A model generated the notes under the pieces. That model was not told the DNA's origin, made no database searches, and worked only from the letters and a program-made list of their open reading frames with translations. 64,000 nucleotides of DNA. Origin: Merluccius polli. Taxonomy: Eukaryota > Chordata > Actinopteri > Gadiformes > Merlucciidae. Every line of letters begins with the position of its first letter. Positions within the stretch are counted from its first letter, which is position 1. Both the position numbers and the translations under genes were made by a program. Positions 36,006 through 50,094 of this stretch are shown in pieces. The DNA lies in the NCBI GenBank assembly GCA_030340625.1, contig JAOPHQ010002877.1:17501-81500 (forward strand), written 5' to 3'.

Positions 36006-37776
36006 CAAGGCAACAAACACAGCAATAACATTAACTTAGGGCCATAGCGATGTTGTTGTTTTGACTGATCTCTAACATTTGGAATCCCCTTAATTTTAAC
36101 ACAGTTTGTGTGCATAACTGTATAGCATATTATCCTGCTTTCCATGTGTTAAAAATGTGTCTTGTTAAACGTTCTTCATATCATCAAATAAAAAGAGAAA
36201 TATATTTCAGTAGAGTAAAAAACAGTTTGACACCTCATCGTGAATAGCAGTGAACAAATCATCTTATAGGATGAAAATACCATCACCATGAATCACTAAT
36301 AAACTCTTAATAAAGAGCCTGGAGGACGCTCCAATAATGGTGAAAAGTCATAATCCACACCAGTAGGAGTCTTTACATGATGGCAGAGCAGCAAAGAGGA
36401 CCAGGGTATCGCTTATAACACATGTCCCATCTTTTTTCCGAACATTCAATACAACATGATGACAGGCAACCAGCGGAGCAGCTCAAATTTCCTTTGGTAA
36501 GTCTGTGAGTGTGTGGATACACTAACAGTTGATCCGTTACCACTGAGCAACTTCTTTAAGGGCTCATGTTAAAATAATGCACAAAAAAAACCAACTGCAT
36601 TGCTATTTTTTAAATTTTTAACAAGCCTTCCACAGTTACATTCATGCATAGGTCAATAGTATTCACTTCTTCATGCTGTGATTTTGGTAGAAATTTCAAA
36701 AGTAACATGACAATGATGCTGATAAACACAAGGCACTATACTTTGACCTACTTAAAAAGAATACGTTCAACATATAGTATCTCCATTAATAACCTTTTTC
36801 GTTACTTTCAACTTAGGCATTTTGTTTCAAAGGGTTTTCCAACTTTCCCCTCTTTGCCTCCCAAACTACCCTGGAAACAGAACATGGCTGAGGAGTTATT
36901 TCAGAAATGTATAACCTTATTCTGCCATTTAGCACATTTTCAACTACCAACACTAAACCTGCATGGGAAAATTAATTAGGAGTACAATTTTGTGATGACT
37001 GGTGGGGGGAAGCCATAGATGGTAACGGCACTACAACATCATGTGCCTGGCTCGCACTAATTCAGTTCAAGGTTTTACACAGGGTTCATTTCTCAAAATA
37101 CAAACTTTCTGAAATATAACCAGGTGTGAAAGATAGACATGTAATAAGTAACTCATCTTGTCATTTAAGTCATGTTTTTCTCCACCCCAAATGTTATTTT
37201 GATTCTATGTCTGCCAAACTCAAAACTGTACAACCCTCAACAATCCCATTTTTGGGACTTCGGATAATTCTGTGTCTTTAAATTGCCTTGCTTGTTAGAC
37301 GTTGTCTGTTATATGACACTGGAGATCTGCTAAAGGTCCCTCCATGTCCCAGTGGTTAAGAGATGTTATGTTCAATGATATGAGAAAATAAAATACACTT
37401 TCAGAGGTTCCACAGATAAATTCTTTAACAAATGGCAGCCTGTAATATCCTACTTCACTGAACTACAGGTCTGTTGTGGATGTAAACACTTACATGTTAC
37501 AAGAGCCAAGGTGGGGTGTGTAGTGGCATCATTATTTTATTTATTTATTTTCTTCTGGTTGTTAATTAGTTACAATTCAATGTGGGATTTTTGCTTTTGT
37601 TTATTCATACAATTTAGAAATGTAGAGTGTACTTTACTGTAATCTTTGTGACATTGTTATTCCTGTGTTTCGTTCAATAAAAAATATTCTTTTAAAGTAA
37701 GTTGGTAAATCTTTAATTGTATAGCACTTTTTAAAAGAATATTACAATGTATAAAAAAACATTAACAATATGAATA

Positions 37777-37780
<4 letters not shown>
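36006..37780. other. Non-coding, nothing recognised
   Basis: AT-rich sequence without recognisable exons or complete elements. Confidence 0.4.

Positions 37781-37841
<61 letters not shown>
37781..37841. repeat. (TA)n microsatellite
   Basis: About 30 TA units. Confidence 0.95.
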
Positions 37842-37844
<3 letters not shown>

Positions 37845-38660
37845 ATAGGTATACATTGTTTTGTATTCTTTTCTACTTGAATTAAACTATTATCCATCTT
37901 ACAACACTAATTAATTGGTAACTTATTAAACATAATATAGCATAACATATCATGCTCAATATCCACGTATCTCCGTCAACTAACGAGGCAAAGCCCTCAG
38001 TCAGTCTGCAGTGGACTGCATCAATGCTGCACCAATACAAGCCGGTAACTGATAGCCAGGTCACATGCATGCCTGCTTTAAGTAATAGTCCATCAATAGC
38101 CTGAGGGAAGAACCCCTAAAAAGTGTGTTTACAGCAGAGAGAGAAAAACCTATTCATAAATCTGGAGAAGACAGCCAGGCGGAAGTTGCCTGAGGGGGTG
38201 AACCCTGCGCGAAAGATGGATGGATGGATAGACAGAAGAAAGAAGAGGGGAAAGAAAGATGAGAAAATTAAGACAAAAGGAAAAAAAGAGGGGAGGGAGA
38301 GGAAGTGGAAGAGTGTTGTGTGTATGTATATATGTTTGTGTGTGTGTATGTGTGTGTGTTGTGTGGTGTAAAAAATGGGTGCTGCTTGACGGATGGATGG
38401 AGGTTCTGAAAAGCCACAGCTGCCGCGCTCTTCCCAGAAAGAGTTCCAGCAGGAAAAGTGGCAGTATGTGGTTCAAGCATCTAGCATCCCCTTACTATTT
38501 CTGACCCGCATACTGCAAAGCCCATCAGAATGTGCGCCGGTCAAAAAGTGTCCACATGTATGTGTAAATGGGAGTATGATGTTTGTGCCTACATATAATA
38601 ACATATGAAAATGTTCTGGGTTTTTTTCTCTTGCTTCTGTACTTTAATCAGGCTAGTACA

Positions 38661-38698
38661 TTGTGTGTGTGTGTGTGTGTGTGTATGTGTGTGTGTGT
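38661..38698. repeat. (TG)n microsatellite
   Basis: About 18 TG units with one TATG interruption. A shorter TG tract lies at about 38,336-38,365. Confidence 0.9.
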
Positions 38699-38699
38699 T

Positions 38700-40251
<1,552 letters not shown>

Positions 40252-40342
40252 TTTCTCCTCTATTTCACACAGACACATATATTTCTATTTCTATATATTT
40301 ACAATACAAACTCACAATACACATATCACAAAACAGCTGTAA

Positions 40343-40346
<4 letters not shown>

Positions 40347-40435
<89 letters not shown>
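40347..40435. repeat. (GT)n microsatellite
   Basis: About 44 uninterrupted GT units, complementary to the (CA)n tract that ends about 95 bases upstream. Confidence 0.95.
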
Positions 40436-40437
<2 letters not shown>

Positions 40438-42639
40438 ATCACAAACACATTCTCTCAATCACAAAGGCAAACATAAAACGTGCTGCCTCCTAACCGCAGG
40501 AGCATAGAAGTAATGTGAGGCAATGCAAAGGAGTTAATGAGAAGAAGCTGGTTTACTGGACCCTACAGAAAAATATTTTTGGAGGGTAGCTAAGCTGTTC
40601 GTATACTACAACAAAATTAATAATTATGCTGTTTATAGTTCTGGCTGAACAAACAGGTGGTAATTTCAATTAGGCGAGTAATAACATAGCCTATTATCGA
40701 CAAGAAGAAAGTGGCCAATATATCTTACCAAATATGTATTTAGTAGGCCTTTACCAAATATGTGTTTACTAGGCCTTTAACTGTTGACCTATAGAGCTAG
40801 GCCTACTTAACTTAATGATGCAAGTTTTCACTATCACGTTTTTTTCCCCGACATAGTCATATAATATTTGATATCACTTTCTCATGTCTTTCTGAAAGAT
40901 TGTCTAGGCTAGCTGTAGTAACTGTAGGATTCTGCAGTCAAGTAGGCTAAACAAGCTTCACGTCTATCGCTAATCCACAGCAAAACAGGTGCATCTATTG
41001 TATGCTAACCACACTTGTTGTAGGCTATTTGCGACAAGACGATTTCAAACGCTACTTTATTCTGAATGTCTAGAAGGAATAGACCTACATTGTACCGGAA
41101 CTCTAGAACTTGAAAAACAAACATCAACACATGGGTCTCAACCTGCAATAGCAACTGTCAGTAACAAAGCCATTAGTCTCGTGACAGTCTCACTTCCATT
41201 TCCTTATTATGTAGCTCGAGGCGGTGGAAACGGCATGATAGCCTACATGGACCTTTACTTTCTATGATCAGGACACTTGTTGGCGAAATCTTTAGTATAC
41301 CGTATCTCCTATATCTGTGTTGTTTACCTCGAGGGCGATATAAACAGTATGTGCCATCTGTGTTGTTTTTGCTTATTTCACCATCAAACAAAGTTTTATA
41401 ACGATAGAAGACATTATTTTGATGTATACAGAACCTGAATTAGGCTACTTGTTCGCCATGTGTAGCTTTGTTTCGTTTAATTTGTGTATTACTAACTTGT
41501 AGCGGTGTTATTATGAACACCACAACGCAATGATAAATGAATGATGGAAAGCTCTGATGGCCACATTTAGCAACTCATATTGTGTGCCAGTGCTGGTCAT
41601 GTAACCTGTCCTTCGAGTAAGGTTAGCCTGTGTTCAGATTTCTGCATTCAGCAATTACCTGAACATCAACCGTGCTCCATGACAAAACAAATGTTGGACA
41701 ACGTTCTCATAGCAACACGTTGTTGGCCGTTGTTTTTACACTCCAGATACTAATAACACGTGAAGCTGGCCTAGCCTACTATAAATTGAACACCCACATT
41801 TTGCATATGGCCCAACCCCCCTTTCGGAGGGCTTGTTGAATATAACCGCTTAAAGCTGGGGACTCATAGCTTAAAGGGCTACATAAATTCTACACTCAAA
41901 CTAAGTCAATACAACATGCCGTCACGGCTCGCCTCAATCCGCCTCGACACTTAAAACAACGCCAAAAAAGACATTACACATTACTACTTGTGTATGTAAC
42001 CGAGTCAAGAGAGAGAGACACACACGAAAGTGATATTGATCTCAGATGAATTCTCAAAAGTAACAACACAACTAGGCTACCACTTCTATGAGGAAACACC
42101 GAACACCCTTCACAATCTAAGAACTTTGATCAAATAATTACAGCCTCGCAAACACACCACGGGACGTTGCCTATCTTCCTTGATCCTCTGCAAAGGCATG
42201 CTCAACATGATAAATATTCAGAAATTGTTTAAATTCAGAAAATCGGCGAAAACGCCGAATCAACATCAATAAACAACACCAAAACAATGCGCAACAGCCT
42301 GCACCGTGTATAACTTGAACGGTTGACATTTCTAACATATTTATCGACAAAGCTTCAAGAGAAGGGGAGATCAAGTAGGCTAATTAAAAATTAAATACCC
42401 AGATGCTTGCATACTTCCACAAAATGTCCTAAATCACTCCAAATCGGATTTCCGATAAATAACAACACATTCATAGCGATTAAACTGTTGAGAATGTCAA
42501 TATGTCAGTCATAATTTGATAAAGTGTATATAACGATGATATTCTTATTCTTTAAAAGTCATGCACACCAGAACGTGCAGCCACATTATGAGGTCTTTCA
42601 AAAACGAGCAGTTACCCACCAAAAAGTTTCCAGAACCGC
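40436..42639. other. Non-coding, nothing recognised
   Basis: No exon or complete element was recognised. AGGCCT-containing motifs are frequent here and in 42.9-44.6 kb. Confidence 0.4.
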
Positions 42640-42649
42640 ATTAATCCAT

Positions 42650-42870
42650 TTCACATGAAACCCATTCCATTACGGACTTCGCGCAAACCTACCGTGGGAG
42701 ACCCCACGTCACCTTTCCGGGTCTTTCTCTCTCCGATCTGTTGTTTTATTATTTTTTCAAAATTTTCCAATCATTTTGCTATATTCGGGGCCTGAGTGTG
42801 TCTCGCTCTCCTCAGGCTGCAGCAGAGTTATGGGCGCATGCATTGTGGGAGTGTGACGTCAGGCCACTTT
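42650..42870 (-). promoter_or_regulatory. Possible CpG/CRE promoter, candidate plagl2 first exon
   Basis: The stretch is richer in CpG than its surroundings. It contains a full CRE palindrome TGACGTCA at 42,854-42,861 next to a CCCACAATGCAT motif (minus strand). A strong splice donor CACG/GTAGGT lies on the minus strand at 42,692/42,693. It would suit a non-coding first exon of plagl2, which is otherwise without a mapped start. This is inference from signals only. Confidence 0.35.
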
Positions 42871-45262
42871 CACAAACTTTTTTTTTTTTTTTTTTACAGA
42901 CAGGGTTTACAATTTCACTTGATTGCCGCAGGCATGTCTTCTGAATAGATTGGATTAAATTCACATTACATTAGCTACGTGGTTATTAGGCCTAGTTTTC
43001 GTTATTGGCTTGGCCGAGGCCTAGGTATATAGCCTGCAAATACAAAAAATACACTAATGAGAGACTAACGACTTTATAGGCCAGATACAGTATATTTAGG
43101 CCTATTTACTAGCCTACTTGTGTAATGATCTCAACCTTCCAAAGAAAAAAATAAACAAAAAATATATTATATGGTATTCATGTTTGGTTTAACCAAGCAT
43201 TAAATAATTTCAAGTTTTGTTTTAATATGCTCTGAAGATTCATTTGGTTGATGGTTAATCATTAGTGTAGGCCTATTACAAATAGTCTATAACTTGGTAG
43301 TTGGTTTGATTAGGCCTTATTATTGTAATATTTTGCTATTTTTTGAAATTCTTCATTAGAATGTAGGCCTATTATTTGTTATTAAATTGGGATTAAAACA
43401 CTTTCAAAGTAAACTGCTCTTAGGCCTACATTTTAGTGAATGAATGATTAGGTCTACAAATCCTCATCCTCATCGACGTTTGGCATTCATATTTTATCTT
43501 TGAACGAAAAAACATCTTATGCTATTTAAAAATGTTTATACCATTGCAATTGTCAAATCGCTAATAATCATGCGATCCAAAAGTTATAAACTAGTTAAAT
43601 AACAACAACAATTAAAAATGTATTGAAGTTAGGCTAAATCCTTCAAAATTAAGATCTGGAAACATAAGGAATAACCTATATCTGTAGGCTGCTAGACATA
43701 CAGCAAGAAAACATGTTTTCATTGTTATAGCCAAACGACTTATTGGATTTACAATGCGGTGAATTGACAAAAAACAATGTGTTTTTAAGCAATGCAAAAG
43801 AAGGGGGTCCAAGAGGCAACTAAAAGAGCGGAATTCTGTCCGTTTTCGGAATTTAGATGCTTGTGCGAATCCCCACTTGTAAAACTCCGGTGGTCCTTTT
43901 CCACCTTGTGTTTTGGGGCAAAAGAATTACTTCCAGGGCACATCAACCCGTTTCCTCATCACCCCAACCCCCACTCCTCCCCTACGATGGGCTTTCAACA
44001 ACCCAACCAACCCGCGGGTGAACGTGTTTGTGCAGAGAGAGACAGACAGAGTATAGGGTGGGGGAGCAAGAGTTCTCAATAAGCCTCTCGGCTTGTTCAA
44101 TACGAGGGCGGGTTGAAGGGGGGGGGGGGGGTTCAAATCTCTCTAGGCCTACCTGTTGATTTGAACTTTTTACTAAATGGTGTAGCTAGACTTTACATGC
44201 AATAGATTCATGTATAGTCGTACAATTATGTGCCATTAAAAATTACAAAAATAGAAAATATTGAGAGCACTTCGTTTTAAATGGTAGGCCTATCCTAATC
44301 AATAACCTTTAATAAAAATTGGTTTTGGTATAAAGGAAATGTGTTTGTAAAGCCATATAGTAAGAACTAGGCCTATAGGAGCCTTTATAAAAATATTTGG
44401 TTTCATTTAGTTGAAAGGGGTGCAGTGACTGATTAGGATACAACACAATGTTCTGATAGTTCTACCAATCACCATTCAAAATATATATATTTACACAAAT
44501 GTACTTCTTAATGAAAATGGGAACATCACATATCTAGGCCTATTTCTAGTTTTCCTGAATAAAATAATTAACAGCAACTAAATAAAATGAATAGGCTACT
44601 TTGAGGTGCTTTCTAACCAAATTAGGGTTTTCGTACAAATATAATATGGAAGATAATTCTAAATATATTTTAACATAATTATCATTTATTGAAATAGTAA
44701 TACATTCATGATATAAAACTATTATAGTGAAATAACTAAATGTGTTGATTTGATGCTTGATGCTTTTAAGATTGAATAAGTATGATTTAATAAAAACTAA
44801 TGATAATGTTTAAAAATGACTCTTCAGTTTTAGGCAATGTTGTCTCTTTTTTCTTTTGGCTTCCAGATCATGTTCTAATATTGTGGATGTTACTGTCCCT
44901 GTCATTTTTTATTTAAAAATGCTGTAAACCTAAAACAAAGCAGAAAAGAATAGATAAACCAAACGGCAAAGACTGATTAGATGCAATGATTTCATAGTAC
45001 AAATAACTTCTTCTTTCAATTGACTTCTTTCAATGTGTTTATTTCAATTACAGCATGGTTGGAGCCAGAGTCATTTGGCCAAGTGGTGGTCTGATATTTA
45101 TAGTCCTGGATTGATTTTTAACTATCATTCAAAACAACCCAACATGCTGACATGCTATTCCCCACCCTCTTTGTAAATACACCTCTTTACTCACTCCATC
45201 TCCTCTTTGCCTCTCTCTCTTTTTCCACCTCTCTCTCACAGCACAGTCCAGGAGGTTTCATT

Positions 45263-45272
<10 letters not shown>
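42871..45272. other. Non-coding, AGGCCT-motif rich
   Basis: AT-rich sequence in which TAGGCCTA or seven-base parts of it recur more than ten times. A G-run lies near 44,118-44,130. No gene was seen. Confidence 0.45.
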
Positions 45273-45297
<25 letters not shown>

Positions 45298-45421
45298 CTC
45301 TGGTGAAGTTAACCACGGAAGGTAGAAAGATCATTAAACCGCCAAGGCGCTATCTGCAGTATCCACTTAATCAGTTCTAATTATACATAGTGTAGATGAG
45401 AAAGCAAGCAATTTAATTTAT

Positions 45422-45622
45422 GATGATGAAGAAGAAGAAGAAGAAGAAGAAGAAGAAGAAGAAGAAGAAGAAGAAGAAGAAGAAGAAGAAGAAGAAGAAG
45501 AAGAAGAAGAAGGTGATAGTGATGGTGATGATGATGATGATAAAGATGATGATAAAGATGATGATAAAGATGATGAAGAAGAAGAAGAAGAAGAAGAAGA
45601 AGAAGAAGAAGAAGAAGAAGAA

Positions 45623-45681
<59 letters not shown>
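45422..45681. repeat. Compound (GAA)n and (GAT)n array
   Basis: (AGA)n from 45,428 to about 45,510 is followed by GATGAT and GATAAA units, a second (GAA)n block to about 45,622, and (GAT)n to 45,681. A (CT)n tract lies just left, at 45,273-45,295. The GAA part is a purine tract able to form triplex DNA. Confidence 0.95.
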
Positions 45682-46385
45682 CTGTCATCAGGCTCTGAGC
45701 AGAAACGTGTGTGTTTTTTTATTTTTATGGTGGCTCAGTATATATTTGTAGTCAAATCTTAAACGGTTCCTAGAGGGTTGTCAATATTCACCTCCTTCCT
45801 TACGCTCTCCACCTCTGAACCCTTCTTTTAACACAACAGAAACATTAACACAATATAAACATACATCTGCACATTTTGCACGTGCACACTTTCATTCATG
45901 TGGGCACACACACAGATAGATCGACAGACAGACAGATATACTTAAATTTGGTTAACATTTCTCCTCCTGGCCCACCCATCCACACAAAACCAAACGATCA
46001 CAAAGCAGCATTGGTGAATACAATAACAATTAGAAAGGGAACAATTTGTTCACATCTGGAGTATATTTCCTTTTTACCAGAGGAACCAGATATTTCTCCT
46101 TTCAGGATCCTACATGGTGGGAATATGCATTGTGCAGTTTTTTTTCTACATGTTTTGTTTAAAACAGATGGGCAGTTTACATTAGAGAGGACTGGTGATA
46201 AACATCTTTAAAGTAAAGAGCAAAGCGAGTGCGATAGAAAGAGTGACATCACAACAGCCACTCTGCTGCTCAGGGAAAGCTTTGTAGTGACAACTAACCC
46301 AGCCGAGACATAATAACAAAATAACTATTGTGAACTATTGTGAATATATCTCTTCAAATCTGGTCCTGCTGGTTGAAGTTATGAC

Positions 46386-46754
46386 TAGGGTTGCAACTTA
46401 AGATTGTTTTCATATTAATCATTCGATTAATCATTTAGTTCAGAAAATGTCATAAATAATAGCAAATGCCATCACAAGTTACCAGAGTCCAAAGTGATGT
46501 CTTAAATTTGCTTGCTGACAAGCAGCTAAGAAAAACTAAAGTATTCATTTTATAATGATCCATGAACCAATCATTTTATTTTCTGAAGCATCAAGCAGCA
46601 AATGTTTGGTATTTGTGCTTAAATAAATGACCTAAATAAACAATCATAATAATCATAATCATAATCATAATAAAATAATCGATTATACAAATTTGATTTG
46701 AATAATTTTCTGTCGATCGACTAATCGATTAGTTGACTAATTGTTGCAGGCCTA
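46386..46754. mobile_element. hAT MITE, copy 1 of a TAGGGYTGCAAC family
   Basis: The ends are TAGGGTTGCAAC and GTTGCAGGCCTA. They are flanked by the exact 8-bp duplication GTTATGAC at 46,378-46,385 and 46,755-46,762. Subterminal ATTAGTCGA/TCGATTA motifs are typical of the family. A second copy lies in pofut1 intron 4. Confidence 0.9.
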
Positions 46755-46762
46755 GTTATGAC

Positions 46763-47437
46763 GTCACTGGGAACATTATATGTAATAAGTGCTGTGTCCC
46801 CATGGTGAGTATTTGCAGGAAAGAGGTACAAGAACTCTTTCTCAGCTGGGTCTTGAAGCTTTGTGATTAGTTGTGCTATCAGGTGATAGACAGCCAGCGC
46901 TGCAGACCTGCTTCTGGTTGATAAGGCCCATGGGTGGAACATGGGGTTTGCTCGTCTAAGTACTTATCCACGTCATTGATGCAGCGGCAGGGGGATCCAA
47001 GTATAGGTCAACAAGGTTGTTTTGTGAAAGAAAAACCTTCGGTTAAACTTTTCCTTATATCTATAGATGTACACCAAGTCACCTTTATATCAACAATTGC
47101 ATAGGGTTAGGTCTTTTTTAAATGAGTTTCACAGGCAAAGATACAAGTTTTCTGGTATGGTGTGTTTGGTTGTTGACTATACCTTATTTCCTCTCAAATG
47201 TGTGCCACAGTGCAAGCATTAGGCCTGTCTTCATTCAAATAAGGAATAAGTGGAAAGCAGAGAAGGTGGGATGTTGGATCACAAAGGTGCAGTATTATTT
47301 CATAATACTTAAAACTTCATGTCTGTTCGATACATTCTTTTCATTGAAGAATTTCAGGGAGTTGAAAATACTAATACTTAATATTGAATATATATACCAA
47401 TGACATCATACGAGAGAGAGAGAGAGAGAGAGAGAAA

Positions 47438-47476
<39 letters not shown>

Positions 47477-47985
47477 GAGAGAGAGAGACAGAGAGAGACA
47501 GAGAGAGACAGAGAGATGTTAAACTGTATGATGTTAAAGAAATGATGTCACTGCATTTTCAAGTTTTGCACTCTATCACTCAGTGCCCAGTGTAGTGAGT
47601 TTTTGATGTTGGACTCCGATGACAACCCTAATGACTGACGTCTGGAATCTCTGCTCCTTGTTTCATCAGGGTCTTTATCATTGGACATAACATTGATTGG
47701 ATTCATTTGATTTGAAGAAAATATATGGCAAAATGGGAATGGTTAATGGGATTTATTTTCTCTTCTGAACTGTGTATGACCAGATGAGAAATCACAAAAA
47801 AATGACAAAATGACAAAATAACCAAACAACCGTACCAAATTTGGCTGGGGTTATCTCTTATTAATTTCAAAATGTGTGTAATATTATTCCATCTTAAAAT
47901 TGTGTGTAGTTGTGGAGTCTGATTTGTATCATGTATGCTTAATATTTAATTTATTTAATAATTTTGTCTGCATAAGATGCATTTA
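46763..47985. other. Non-coding, with a (GA)n/(CAGA)n tract
   Basis: No gene was recognised. A compound GA and CAGA repeat occupies 47,413-47,517. Confidence 0.45.
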
Positions 47986-47989
47986 GTCA

Positions 47990-49925
47990 GGGTAATTGTG
48001 GTTACATACATTAATAAAACAAAAGAAATTGCCAATGAATTTAATGATTATTTTGTAAATGTTGAAAACAATTTAGCAAAGGAGATTGTGGAGCCGAAAA
48101 ATAAGGATGGTGTAGATGAAGAAAAGAAAAAATGAATAAACTTCTACTCCATATTTATTAGGAGTGTTGATGAAAAGGAAATATTTGACAATACCTGACA
48201 AAAAAGTCCAATGATTGGACGGAAATGAATATGTTGCTAGTAAAAAATATTATAATTGTATAGTGAAACGATTGACACATATCTGCAATCAGTCCTTCCA
48301 AACAGGTATATTTCCCAGCAAAATGAAAACAGCAAATGTAATTTATATTCATAAAAGTGGAGATAGACATCTATTCTCCAATTTCCAATTTCACTGCTTT
48401 CCCAGTTCTCAAAAAAGAATTGATTTGGTTTGGTTTGATAATTTCATAGAAAAACACAATTTGAGTGAAAGTTAAATTTAGAGCAAATAGGTCTACCTCA
48501 ATGGCAGTGATGAAACTGGTAGAAGAGATATCTACTGCAATGGACAACAAGGAATATACTCTGGGGGTGTTTTATAGGCTTAAAAAACACATTTGATACT
48601 ATTGATCATTGATTATTTATGAAGAAATTGGAGAGATATGGTATTAGAGGGATAGCATTCTCATGGCTAAGAAGTTACCTTGATGATAGATATCAATTTG
48701 TACATACAAATAATGTTGATTCTGATTTGTTGAAGGTTACATGTGGGGTTCCACAAGGTTCAGTGCTAGGCCCTAAACTGTTATGGTATACTGTATATAA
48801 ATGATATTTGTAAAGTGTCTAAATTTATCAAATTTGTTTTATTTGCTGATGACACTTATTTATATTGCTCCGGGAAAGGTTTGGAATGGCTTCTGATTAC
48901 AGTGGAAAGGGAATTGAAAGTCTTAAAGAAATGGTTTTATATAAACAAGTTATCATTACATTTACATAAAACAAAGTTTATAATATTTGGTAATCGGCAA
49001 ATCAATAATTAAGTTAAAATTATGATCAATGATGTTAAAATTGAAAGTGTGCATGAAAATACATTTCTGGGTGTGATAATTGATCACAGATTATGTTGGA
49101 AACCACACATAAATCATGTAAAAACAATTATGTCTAAAACCATTGCAATATTATATAAAGCTAAAATATTTTGAATCTGAACTAACTCACTATATATACT
49201 GTATTGTTCTCTCATCGTTCCATCAATTACCTACTGTGTGGAGGTATGGGGAAACGCATACAAAACCAATACTAATCCGATTTTCATGCTACAGAAGAGA
49301 GTAAAGAATTGTAAATCAATCAGATTATGAACAAACCAACAAATTATTTACTAATTGACATGGTTTCACATTTTGTGAGTTGAGCTTAAAACTGCAAAGA
49401 TAATGTACAAAGCACAAAATAGTCTACTAGCTGTATTCAGATGTTGTTTGAAATTAGAGAGAGCCAGAAGGAATTTAGGAGAATAGGTGTTTCAAAAACC
49501 AAGGGAAAGGACAAATATAATAAATAGATTTATATCAGTCAAAGGGGTAAACTTGTGGAATAGTTGTGACAAAGAATTACAAATAGTACAAATATATTTT
49601 TAAAAAATGTGGTAAACAAATATAAAACTGAAGTATGATTATTATTTTGTACAAAATGTTTGAACTTTTGTTTTGCTTCTATTTTGTTTTTGTCTTTGTA
49701 TAGCCTAAACCTAATAGTGAAACGGTTGCCGATTAGAGTATGTTATGTAAATAGGGTAGGTAGCCTATAATAAGCTAAAGCTTCAGCCTACACCTTTTCG
49801 GTCATTTTTTTGTTTTTGTTGTTTGTTCTTATTATTGGTATTTGTTGCATTCATTTTGGAAAATTGTTAAGAAGGATCAAAGTATATTATTATTGTTGTT
49901 GTTGTTGTTATTATTATTATTATAC
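47990..49925 (+). mobile_element. CR1/L2-like LINE fragment, reverse transcriptase region
   Basis: Plus-strand readings in order are EFNDYFVNVENN, QSFQTGIFPSKMKTANVI, RYGIRGIAFSWLRSYLDDRY, VTCGVPQGSVLGP, KFIKFVLFADDTYLY, ELKVLKKWFYINKLSLHLHK and, further on, FLGVIIDHRLCWKPHINHV-type sequence. The F-A-D-D catalytic box is intact, but stops and frameshifts are frequent. The 3' end closes near 49,887-49,925 in ATT/GTT triplets. It lies just upstream of the pofut1 promoter. Confidence 0.75.
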
Positions 49926-49929
49926 TTCA

Positions 49930-50094
49930 ACCAACGCCGCTGACACTCTATTTCTTGATTACCGTAATATTTCTATTTCAAACGTTTCTGTTAACTGTAT
50001 TAGCGCCACCAGTGACTACTACAAATGCAGCAGTCTCCAGTCCATGAGCAGAGCTCATGCGCGCAGTGCATGTTGGGTAATTGAATAAATCACA
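49930..50094 (+). promoter_or_regulatory. pofut1: pofut1 promoter and 5' UTR region
   Basis: This is the short interval between the LINE tail and the pofut1 start codon. It contains TGCATGTTGGGTAATT, close to a ZNF143/THAP11-type site, and no TATA box. The transcription start was not determined. Confidence 0.45.

Noticed and set aside
36644..36979. 111-codon open frame on the plus strand
   Set aside because: AT-rich composition, no recognisable domain and no supporting signals.
45413..45698. Open frames of about 90 codons of poly-Lys/Met or poly-Ile/Phe
   Set aside because: Pure translation of the GAA/GAT microsatellite.
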